Program-made: the position numbers and the translations under genes
Source: Desulfovibrionaceae bacterium
GTDB lineage: Bacteria > Pseudomonadota > Gammaproteobacteria > Burkholderiales > Burkholderiaceae_C
Direction of reading: 5' to 3'
NCBI GenBank assembly: GCA_009778355.1
Contig: WRJY01000231.1
Location: 1 to 7,951, forward strand
DNA length: 7,951 nt
Shown here: positions 1-6,437 of the stretch, in pieces
How the letters are laid out: each line of letters opens with the position of its first letter
Numbering within the stretch: position 1 is the first letter of the stretch
Notes under the pieces: model-generated
Databases searched by the model: none
What the model was told of the DNA's origin: nothing
The model's input: only the letters and a program-made list of their open reading frames with translations

Positions 1-183
1 GCCAAAATCCGGCAAAACCTGTTCTGGGCCTTTGCCTACAACGTCGCCGGCATCCCGCTGGCCGCGCTGGGCTATTTAAGCCCCGTGGTCGCCGGCGCGG
101 CCATGGCGCTGTCGTCGGTCAGCGTGATGAGCAATGCGCTGCTGCTGCGGCGCTGGCGGCCAGAGCACAACGATTCCCGTTGA
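1..183 (+). CDS. copA: Cu+-exporting P1B-type ATPase, C-terminal fragment
   Basis: This is the 3' end of a gene that begins outside the window; 60 codons and a TGA stop are present. The fragment holds the last two membrane helices of a heavy-metal P-type ATPase. The first carries the Tyr-Asn pair (fragment residues 13-14, in FAYNVAG) and the last carries Met-x-x-Ser-Ser (residues 35-39, in MALSSVSV). Both are the copper-site signatures of the P1B-1 (Cu+) subgroup. It ends with the usual short basic cytoplasmic tail (LLLRRWRPE). By family knowledge the protein sits in the inner membrane and uses ATP to export Cu+ from the cytoplasm. The phosphorylation, actuator and metal-binding domains lie upstream and cannot be checked here. 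The subgroup call is fairly firm; the gene symbol is by family only. No clear terminator follows the stop. Confidence 0.92.
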   Translation, partial: AKIRQNLFWAFAYNVAGIPLAALGYLSPVVAGAAMALSSVSVMSNALLLRRWRPEHNDSR

Positions 184-232
184 CACATGGTAAAGTGCAT
201 TCACGGCATATTGAAAAATTCAGGGGAATGAA

Positions 233-1054
233 ATGAGGCATCTGGTGTATCAGATATACTATGACGAAAAATCAAGAAATTCGCTGGATTCTGGGTTTGT
301 TCCGTTGAACAACACTGAAAATCGGCGGCCCGATTGGTATGAGCTATGGGTCATCAAGAATTTTCTTGAAAATACTGAGCTGCTCGATGATGCGTGGTAC
401 GGATTTCTGTCTCCAAAGTTTTATGCAAAAACCCGTCTGCGAGCCAATGATGTTCATGAATTTTTGAAGAAAGTTGATTTATCGGCGGATGCCGTGACAA
501 TTTCGTACTCGTGGGAGCAAATTGCATATTTTTTGAATTCTTTCGAGCAGGGTGATTTATTCCACCCTGGGATTACCAAGGTCAGCCAGCAGTTTTTTGA
601 CCTCATTGGTCTGGAGACGGATCTTGCCAAGCTCGTCGGGCACAGCGGCAACAGCGTTTTTTGCAATTTCATCATTGCCAAACCTGTCTACTGGAAAAAA
701 TGGCTGGAAATGGTTGTCGCCTTTTTTGATTTTGTTGAAAAAGGCGGAAGTGCGCTTGCGCGGGAATTGGGCGGAACGACCAGTTATGGTTCCGTCCGTC
801 ATCAAACACCGATGAAGACCTTTGTGCAGGAGCGTTTTCCTTCCGTCATTTTGACCAAGAACCGGTTCCGCACGGAGGTTCTCGACATCAGTCACGTACA
901 GCCGGTGTTCGGACGCCTTTTTCAGGAACATCCTCGAACCCGGCGCTTGTTGCAAACCTGCGATGCGCTCAAGCGCGAATATTCGGAATCCGGCGATGCC
1001 GATTTGCTGAATGCCTATTGGAAAGTCAGGTCGCTTATACCCAAGAAATTCTGA
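233..1054 (+). CDS. Conserved-looking protein of unknown function, 273 aa
   Basis: The ATG at 233 is preceded by an AGGGGA-type ribosome binding site at 222-227 (5-base spacing), which supports this start. I do not recognise a defined family. The protein has no signal peptide and no clear membrane helix, so it is probably cytoplasmic. It is rich in aromatic residues: the N-terminal part reads YQIYYDE (residues 6-12), then RPDWYELW (about 32-39) and WYGFLSPKF (about 55-63). A central stretch has HPGITK, then CNFIIAKP, then YWKKWLEM. This texture resembles uncharacterised proteins I associate with polysaccharide and glycosyltransferase loci, but that is recollection and not a motif-based assignment. 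It converges on the SPINDLY-like glycosyltransferase gene, with 39 bases between the two stops. Codons such as ATA, AGA and TCA and many A/T-ending codons set it apart from the GC-rich neighbours, suggesting later acquisition. Confidence 0.8.
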   Translation: MRHLVYQIYYDEKSRNSLDSGFVPLNNTENRRPDWYELWVIKNFLENTELLDDAWYGFLSPKFYAKTRLRANDVHEFLKKVDLSADAVTISYSWEQIAYFLNSFEQGDLFHPGITKVSQQFFDLIGLETDLAKLVGHSGNSVFCNFIIAKPVYWKKWLEMVVAFFDFVEKGGSALARELGGTTSYGSVRHQTPMKTFVQERFPSVILTKNRFRTEVLDISHVQPVFGRLFQEHPRTRRLLQTCDALKREYSESGDADLLNAYWKVRSLIPKKF

Positions 1055-1093
1055 TGTTCATCGCGTCAAGGGCGCATCTTGAGTGCATTGGCA

Positions 1094-3148
1094 TCAGGCG
1101 CTCACCACCCCCGATTCGCCACGCGCGCGCTGCGCCAGCATGGCCTGAAACAGTCGTTCCAGGTCGCTGGAGAAACGCCGAGGGTCAAACAAGGGCGAAT
1201 TCGGCAGGCGGGAAGCCAACGTGGCCTTGAGGGCGTGAAGCCGGGGTTTGTCGGCAGCCAAGGCCGTTGCGAGGTCGATGTAGGCTGCGCGGTCCTTGGC
1301 AATCAACTCGTCCAGTCCGAGGCTGTGCAACAAACTGGCGCCCATGCGGCCAACGAAGGTATCTCCGTTCACGGTCAACAGTGGCACGCCGGCGCGCAGC
1401 GCGTCGCTCGCGGTGGTGCCAGAGTTGTAGGGCCAAGTGTCCAGCGCCAAGTCAGACAGCGCCACGCGGGTCTGATGCTCGGGTAAGGAGCGCCACTTGG
1501 CAAACACCAGCCGCTGTGGCTCGATGCCACGCTGCGCGGCCTCGCGCCGCAGGTTGTCGCAGGCGGCGGGAGACATGGGGGCCAGCCAAAGCACGCTGCC
1601 CTTGGCGTTCGACAGGATGCGGCACCAGTCGTCCCACAGCGCCGGGGTCAGTTTGAAGCACTGGTTGAAACTGCAAAAAACGAAGGCGTTTTCGGGCAAA
1701 TCCTCCGCTTGGCGATCAGGCGCTGGCAAAGGTGTCGTCAGCGCCTGGTTGGGCTGGTAGCAGTGTGGCATGAGGGCCAGCGACTCGCTGAAATCACGGG
1801 CCCGTCCGGGCGGCGTGGCAATTTCGTCGCCAATGACATAGTCGGCCAAGCGCGGCTCGCCGAGGGTTCCGATATAGCCCAGCCACGAGGCAATCACCGC
1901 CGCCGGGCGCAGGGCAGTGATGCCCAGCCGCGCGTGGGTGGTGTAGCCAGTCAGTTCCACCAGCAGGTCAATGCCGTCGGCGCGAATTTTTTCGGCGGCG
2001 GCGCGGTCGCTCAGGGCAGACACGCTGGTGAAATGCTCGGCCACCCGCCGCAGCGCCTGCCGCGGCTCGTCTTCCACCTCGGGGCCGTAGGCGTACAGGA
2101 ACACTTCAAAGCGATCCCGGTCATGATGGGCGATTACGTCGGTGATGAGGTGCGTGACCGGATGATTGCGGAAGTCCGCCGACAGATAGCCAACACGGAT
2201 GCGCCTGCCGCGCGTGTCGGCCACCGTGTCCGCAAGCGGGGGCTGGCTCAATTCGTAACGCCACTTTGAACGGGCAAAACAGGCCGCCGTCTCGCGCAAC
2301 AAACCGGGCGAGGCTTCGGGCCAAGCCAGCAGGGACAGGGGAGCGATCTCGCCGCTCTTGCCGTTTTTCTGGATAGCGGCAACCAGGTCGGCGGGTTGCG
2401 GTCCGCCAGCGTCGGACCAGTCGGCGATTCGTCTGCGCTGCCCAATGAAATCGGCCATGCGAGTGAGCTGGCTTGGCTCCAGTTCCCAGGCTTTGCGGTA
2501 AAGCGCCAGCGCCTCTTCGGGGCGCTTGGCGGTTTCCAGCAATTCGGCCAGATTGGTCAGCGCCGGAATGAAGTTTGGCTCTAATTCCAGCGCCTTGCGG
2601 TAATGCCGTTCGGCCTCTTCTTTCTGCCCGGCGCGCTTGCAGGCAAAGCCCAAGTTGGCATAAGCATGCGCATAGCCGGGCTGCAACCCGATGGCGTGCT
2701 GGTAGCACTCCAGCGCCTGCTGGAGTCGTCCGCGGTCATGACCGTGACTGAGCAGATTGCCCAGATTGTTCCAGGCTTTGGGCTGCTTCGGGTCAAGCTG
2801 CAAGCTTCTGCGATAAGCCTCCTCGGCTTGCCGCGGCTTGTTTGCGGCCACCAAGGCCAGGGCGAGATTGAACCAGGCCTCGGCGGTGCCAAGTTTCCGC
2901 ACCGCGATCTGCAAGGCATTTTCAGCCGCTTCGGTCTGCTTGCGCAGCAGGTGGACGCATCCCAACAGCAGGCAGGCCCTGCCTTGCAGGGCCGGGCGTG
3001 ATGCCAGGCGTTCGCAGATGCCGGCGGCCTCGTCATGGCGGCCTTGCTCGTAGTACTGAACGGCGCGGCGGTATTGCGCCTCGTCGGCGGCATTGACCGT
3101 GCTCACCACGGGCTTTCGGGCGGGGGGAGAGGGCGGGCGGTGTTTCAT
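1094..3148 (-). CDS. SPINDLY/OGT-like TPR glycosyltransferase (GT41 type)
   Basis: The 684-residue protein has two parts. Residues about 24-228 contain about six TPR helical repeats (for example AWFNLALAL and AWNNLGNLL, each followed by A-x-x-x-Y-x-x-x-L-x-L-x-P patterns). Residues about 315-670 form the GT41 catalytic region. It shows VGYLSADFRNHP (319-330, with the conserved His329), ELTGYTTHAR (398-407), SWLGYIGT (421-428), FNQCFK (494-499, with Lys499 matching the UDP-contacting lysine of human OGT) and LDTWPYNSGTTASDAL (569-584). Human OGT has His-Thr-Thr at the last motif; here it is Gly-Thr-Thr, common in bacterial members. Such enzymes transfer a sugar from a UDP-sugar to protein Ser/Thr, or to Asn in the HMW1C branch; donor and acceptor are unknown here. 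With no signal peptide it should be cytoplasmic. The start has only a weak AGAAG-type ribosome binding site, but the next Met is at residue 231, inside the protein. Family call firm, substrate unknown. Confidence 0.93.
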   Translation of the reverse strand: MKHRPPSPPARKPVVSTVNAADEAQYRRAVQYYEQGRHDEAAGICERLASRPALQGRACLLLGCVHLLRKQTEAAENALQIAVRKLGTAEAWFNLALALVAANKPRQAEEAYRRSLQLDPKQPKAWNNLGNLLSHGHDRGRLQQALECYQHAIGLQPGYAHAYANLGFACKRAGQKEEAERHYRKALELEPNFIPALTNLAELLETAKRPEEALALYRKAWELEPSQLTRMADFIGQRRRIADWSDAGGPQPADLVAAIQKNGKSGEIAPLSLLAWPEASPGLLRETAACFARSKWRYELSQPPLADTVADTRGRRIRVGYLSADFRNHPVTHLITDVIAHHDRDRFEVFLYAYGPEVEDEPRQALRRVAEHFTSVSALSDRAAAEKIRADGIDLLVELTGYTTHARLGITALRPAAVIASWLGYIGTLGEPRLADYVIGDEIATPPGRARDFSESLALMPHCYQPNQALTTPLPAPDRQAEDLPENAFVFCSFNQCFKLTPALWDDWCRILSNAKGSVLWLAPMSPAACDNLRREAAQRGIEPQRLVFAKWRSLPEHQTRVALSDLALDTWPYNSGTTASDALRAGVPLLTVNGDTFVGRMGASLLHSLGLDELIAKDRAAYIDLATALAADKPRLHALKATLASRLPNSPLFDPRRFSSDLERLFQAMLAQRARGESGVVSA

Positions 3149-3254
3149 TTACGCACTTCTGGTGATGAGATGCGCGGTACGTTTTAGACTCATGTTTGGG
3201 AGGGAGGGCTGTCAGGGCTGCATGGTTTTGCAAAGCAGATCATTCTGGGCGTCG

Positions 3255-3299
3255 ATATAAAAGCATCGAACCAAGCATTTGATATGCATGATTCGATGC
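3255..3299 (-). terminator. Candidate rho-independent terminator after the S53 peptidase gene
   Basis: Read on the minus strand, GCATCGAA (3299-3292) pairs perfectly with TTCGATGC (3270-3263), an 8-bp stem. The 21-base loop holds a second small stem (GCAT/ATGC). TTTTATAT follows directly. It lies about 30 bases past the peptidase stop and before the glycosyltransferase start, so it would separate the two genes. The long loop and modest GC in the stem weaken the call. Confidence 0.45.
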
Positions 3300-3330
3300 A
3301 AGGTGCTTGAGCATGTAAACGATGATATCG

Positions 3331-6078
3331 TTATTGCATGACAAATTTTGGTATAATGGTGCAATCGGCGGTCGGGTACGATACGAGATATCCGTAATTA
3401 GGGGCGGATCCCGAGAGTGTGCCAGGGCAGGTTCCACCAACTGAGTCAAGTTTATACCCGGGGTCTGGTGTAATGCCGATACTCCATCCTCCGCCTTCCA
3501 CTACGGCTCCTGGTGATGTATCTCCGTTAATTCCACTAATGATGAGACCGCCAGGAGATGCGATGGGTGTCGCAACGTAATAATGCCGGAATGTCGGTGT
3601 GACAGTGCAACTGGCGGCAATGGAGTTGGTCGTGTAGGTGACGCCAAAGGTCACGCCAACATCGTTTTTCTGGAGATTGCTGATAGTGCCGCCACAGGTG
3701 CCGCTATTGTCATAAAGTGTATTGCTGTTACCAAGAAGAAGGGCATATCCTGAATTTGCCGTGATTGAGAAAATTTTCGACTCCCCTTGATTTGCTGGAA
3801 GAACTCCTACTGGGCTGATCGAACCGTTCGCGCCCGCGCTGGCCGTCACGGTGTAGGGCGTGTTCGGGATGAAATTAGGTACGATGGTGCAATTGGCGGT
3901 AGGATAGTGTACGAGATATGAGTAGGTGGGAGCAGTCCCTGAAAGGGTGCCGGGACAAGTGCCGCCAACAGAGTCAAGCTTATATCCTGGATCTGGTGTG
4001 ATGATAATATTCCAGCCGCCATTTTCTATTACAGCACCTGGCGATGATGAGCTAATGCGACCGCCAAGAGATGCAATGGGCGTTGCAGTGTAGTAATGCC
4101 AAAATTTCGGCGTAACATTACAACTTACAGTGATGGGGTTTGTTGTGTAGGTGGCGCTGACGATCGCTCCTATCTCATTTTTTGTGAGGTTACTGATGGT
4201 GCCGCCGCAGGTGCTGTTGTCACCGTAGAGAGTGTTATTAACACCAAGCCCAATCAGATATTGCGAACTAGCATCTGCCAGAACTGTAAACGTCTTCGCC
4301 TCTCCTTGGTTTGCCGGGAGAACCCCCATTGGACTGATCGAACCGCCCACACCTGCGCTGGCCGTAACTGTATAGGTTTTCGATCCCAGAGAATCCAGCA
4401 TTTTTGTGATATTGAAACTACCCCAACCCGTTGCGTTATCATAACCAGATTTGGCAGCGTAGTAGCCGTTGTTGCCGGTAGTCACGTCATGCAGCGTGGA
4501 CGAAGCATACAACTGGCTGGTCATGGGGTAGATCAGCGGCGGCGCAAAGCCCAAAGTATTGTTGTTGGCCGACTCCAGCACCGACCACGCCCCCACGAAC
4601 AGCGGCGAGGACAAGCTCGTGCCGCCGTTGCAGTACCTGGTGCCGTTCTTGTAATAAATGACCGGCGAATAGTCCCAATCGGCATCAAAAGCCAGATCAG
4701 GCACTTGCCGGTATGCGCCGGAAAAGCCACTCTGCCAAGGCGGTTTGGTTTCGATGGTGCTGATGCCGCCGCCGCTGTAAGGCCAAGCCGATTCCGAAAC
4801 GTAGTTCAGATTGGCGTCGGTGGTCAGCGTGGTGCCGCCCAGCGCGACGACATAGGGCGAACTGGCCGGATAGACCACGGCAGGCTGGCTCGTGTCGCCG
4901 TAGGCGCCGTTTTGCGGAGCTGAACAGGGGTAGGCGCCGTTGTCTCCTGACGACGCCGCGAAGGTCTGGCCTTGGCTGACCCCGAGGGCAAAGATGGAAT
5001 CAAAGTACCCGACCCAGCTATTGCCGCCGCATTCGGAAATCGACCACGACATGTTGACGACTTTGGCCGTGTTGTCGCTGACGGCTTGGTTGATAATGGG
5101 GGCCAGGGCAGAGATGTTGGCTCCCGATCCATTCGCACCGCCCGAGGTATAGAAGAGCAGTTGCTGAACACCGCCGCTGATGCCGACAATGGCTTGCGCG
5201 TCCATGCTCCATTCGGATTGCTCCGCGTAGTCGGTGCTGCCTTGGTTGCTGGCAGGGAGGATCGAGGTGGGCACTGCGGCAATGCCTCGGGCCGATTCAA
5301 ATTGCTGCAAGTCGTTGACCGATGGCGTCATGCCACCCCAGCCGACAAGCGCGGCCACCGTGCTTCTTCCGGTCTGGTCGCTTGGCCGGTTGTAGACGGT
5401 TGCAAATTCATCTGCATCGTATCCTTTTGCGTTATATGGCGAGCAGAAGCCCGATGCGGTTCCCGTTGCCGGCCTGACATCGGATTCTGGCAATGAACGC
5501 ACACGCGCTTTAATCATGGTGTCCAGGCCGAGCACCTGATCGATTTGGCTTAGTTCGGCGGGCACCTGGATTTCCCGCATGTTCGCAATGCCGCGCTCGC
5601 CATTGTTCTGGCTGTAGACACCGATTTGCGTATTGAACGCGAGTTGAGCCGCTACAGCCGTGCCATCGGCGGTGACCAGCAGGCGGTTGGAGGCGATTTG
5701 CACATTGGTGAAACCGTTGCGCTTGAGGTAATCGGCTACGGCCTGGACTTGTGCCACGGTGGGGGCGAATTGTTGCGTGCTTTCTGCGCTGCTCAACCAG
5801 CGGCGATAAGACGAATCGCCGGGCGTGCGCTGGCGGCGGGTAAGATCGTGAAGGGCTTCTTCGTTGTTGAGCTTGAGGATGACGGTGATCGACACGGGGT
5901 CGCTCGCGCCAGCGCTTCTTTGAAATTGAGCCGTGGCGGAATTGAAAACCCGATCATTCGTCGCCCTCCATGTGGATTGCTGTTGACTGACGCCTTGAGC
6001 AAATGCCGTTGATGTCAGCAGCGAGAGCATAAAAATCAATCCTCGCGTCCTTGTCTGACAGACAGTTTTGTGCTTCAC
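3331..6078 (-). CDS. Secreted S53 (sedolisin) serine-carboxyl peptidase with C-terminal repeat modules
   Basis: Start chosen at the GTG of 6078-6076, behind a strong AAGGAG at 6 bases; a longer frame would need a TTG at 6108 without such a site. This gives 915 residues. Residues 1-27 are a Sec signal peptide (basic start, LIFMLSLLTST, cleavage likely AFA/Q). About 33-195 match the pro-kumamolisin activation domain, normally removed on maturation. About 205-562 are the S53 catalytic domain: Glu289 and Asp293 (EWSMD), oxyanion Asp379 (SSGDNG), nucleophile Ser488 (GGTSLSSP), and calcium-site regions at Asp531 (DVTTGNNG) and Asp547 (GYDNATGWG). All key residues are present, so an active endopeptidase, typically acid-active, is expected in the periplasm or outside the cell. 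Residues 569-912 form a duplicated repeat arm, possibly for surface or substrate binding. Upstream lies a dyad-rich leader; downstream a likely terminator. Family call very firm; localisation beyond the inner membrane and substrate are inferred. Confidence 0.95.
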   Translation of the reverse strand: MKHKTVCQTRTRGLIFMLSLLTSTAFAQGVSQQQSTWRATNDRVFNSATAQFQRSAGASDPVSITVILKLNNEEALHDLTRRQRTPGDSSYRRWLSSAESTQQFAPTVAQVQAVADYLKRNGFTNVQIASNRLLVTADGTAVAAQLAFNTQIGVYSQNNGERGIANMREIQVPAELSQIDQVLGLDTMIKARVRSLPESDVRPATGTASGFCSPYNAKGYDADEFATVYNRPSDQTGRSTVAALVGWGGMTPSVNDLQQFESARGIAAVPTSILPASNQGSTDYAEQSEWSMDAQAIVGISGGVQQLLFYTSGGANGSGANISALAPIINQAVSDNTAKVVNMSWSISECGGNSWVGYFDSIFALGVSQGQTFAASSGDNGAYPCSAPQNGAYGDTSQPAVVYPASSPYVVALGGTTLTTDANLNYVSESAWPYSGGGISTIETKPPWQSGFSGAYRQVPDLAFDADWDYSPVIYYKNGTRYCNGGTSLSSPLFVGAWSVLESANNNTLGFAPPLIYPMTSQLYASSTLHDVTTGNNGYYAAKSGYDNATGWGSFNITKMLDSLGSKTYTVTASAGVGGSISPMGVLPANQGEAKTFTVLADASSQYLIGLGVNNTLYGDNSTCGGTISNLTKNEIGAIVSATYTTNPITVSCNVTPKFWHYYTATPIASLGGRISSSSPGAVIENGGWNIIITPDPGYKLDSVGGTCPGTLSGTAPTYSYLVHYPTANCTIVPNFIPNTPYTVTASAGANGSISPVGVLPANQGESKIFSITANSGYALLLGNSNTLYDNSGTCGGTISNLQKNDVGVTFGVTYTTNSIAASCTVTPTFRHYYVATPIASPGGLIISGINGDTSPGAVVEGGGWSIGITPDPGYKLDSVGGTCPGTLSGSAPNYGYLVSYPTADCTIIPKFVMQ
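3343..4374 (-). repeat. Tandem duplication encoding two copies of an A-B module pair in the peptidase C-terminus
   Basis: Two adjacent copies, 4374-3871 and 3855-3343, lie 519 bases apart and encode residues 569-736 and 742-912. Shared blocks include YTVTASAG, GVLPANQGE, NTLY, CGGTISNL, HYY-ATPIAS, SPGAV, ITPDPGYKLDSVGGTCPGTLSG and YPTA. Each copy itself looks like two related modules (A about 90, B about 75-80 residues) sharing Y-x-x-T, G-I/L-I-S, C-x-G-T-I/L-S and C-x-x-x-P-x-F. Every module carries two cysteines, giving 624/653, 708/730, 795/824 and 884/906. The texture (VTASAG..GSISP.G) resembles bacterial InlB-B-like repeats, though I cannot confirm the family. Confidence 0.9.
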
Positions 6079-6084
6079 TATTTT

Positions 6085-6090
6085 CTCCTT
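6085..6090 (-). promoter_or_regulatory. Ribosome binding site that fixes the S53 peptidase start
   Basis: The plus strand reads ctcctt, so the transcript has AAGGAG six bases before GTG at 6078-6076. It decides for the GTG start over the in-frame TTG at 6108, which lies upstream of this site and would place it inside the coding region. Confidence 0.85.
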
Positions 6091-6110
6091 TGGTGCATTG
6101 CAGAGCAAAA

Positions 6111-6134
6111 GCGCATGAAATAACTTTCAAGCGC
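6111..6134 (-). promoter_or_regulatory. Terminator-like hairpin in the peptidase leader (possible attenuator)
   Basis: On the minus strand GCGCTTGAAA is followed by a GTTA loop and TTTCATGCGC, a 10-bp stem with one T-T mismatch, and then TTTTGC. It ends 20 bases before the AAGGAG of the peptidase gene. The hairpin plus four T residues resembles an intrinsic terminator placed in a 5' leader, which could attenuate the transcript or stabilise it. The stem is seen directly; the role is inferred. The T tract is short. Confidence 0.45.
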
Positions 6135-6413
6135 CAAAACACAAACAGAAAACGATCCGTTTGCGAGCAGCGCTGAGCATGCCACCGAAGCTACGTGTGC
6201 AACACATGGCTACCGACCAAGCTACGGCGAAGCATATGCTGACTTGATTTTGGCGACATGTCAAGGGAGGAAAGGTGAAGTCCAATACGGTTTTGTTAAA
6301 AATTTCACGTTTCGTTGGGGCTTCGCTTGGTCGAGGCCCTGCGCAGGCCCTTTGACAAGCACGGGAGATGTTGGGTGCGGATGAATGTTCATCATGCAAG
6401 CGCGGCAGCAAGG

Positions 6414-6435
6414 GCCGCCGCGCATGGGCGGCGGC
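6414..6435 (-). terminator. GC-rich hairpin just after the ene-reductase stop
   Basis: On the minus strand GCCGCCG pairs with CGGCGGC across an 8-base loop, starting two bases after the TGA of the ene-reductase gene. The 7-bp all-GC stem is strong, but the sequence after it (CCTTGCTG) has no T run, so an intrinsic terminator is only plausible. It may instead be a 3'-end-stabilising hairpin. Confidence 0.35.
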
Positions 6436-6437
6436 TT

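Larger units (their letters stand above)
6079..6437. other. Non-coding region between the peptidase and ene-reductase genes
   Basis: No credible gene is seen; a 94-codon minus-strand frame here (6411-6127) lacks recognisable protein features. Reading toward the peptidase, the region holds a consensus TTGACA box at 6264-6259 with no good -10 at normal spacing, a perfect 10-base palindrome AGCATATGCT (6231-6240), AAACG-ATC-CGTTT (6150-6162), and the leader hairpin near the gene. Further upstream are GATGAA-TG-TTCATC (6380-6393) and the 10-base palindrome CCTGCGCAGG. These probably include the peptidase promoter and regulator sites, but no regulator can be named. Confidence 0.5.

Noticed and set aside
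180..212. Promoter for the 233-1054 gene: TTGACA at 180-185 overlapping the ATPase stop
   Set aside because: The -35 match is perfect, but the best -10 (CATATT, 207-212) is 21 bases away, beyond normal spacing. It may still be real, yet it is not supported well enough to annotate.
1055..1093. Bidirectional terminator between the two convergent genes
   Set aside because: Only a 5-bp TCAAG/CTTGA stem with a 7-base loop and no T run is seen; too weak.
6079..6108. TTG start at 6108 for the S53 peptidase
   Set aside because: It would put the strong AAGGAG inside the gene and place ten extra residues ahead of a typical signal peptide. GTG 6078 has the proper site.
6127..6411. 94-codon minus-strand frame between the peptidase and ene-reductase
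   Set aside because: No ribosome binding site, recognisable domain or coding texture; it overlaps the dyad-rich leader region.
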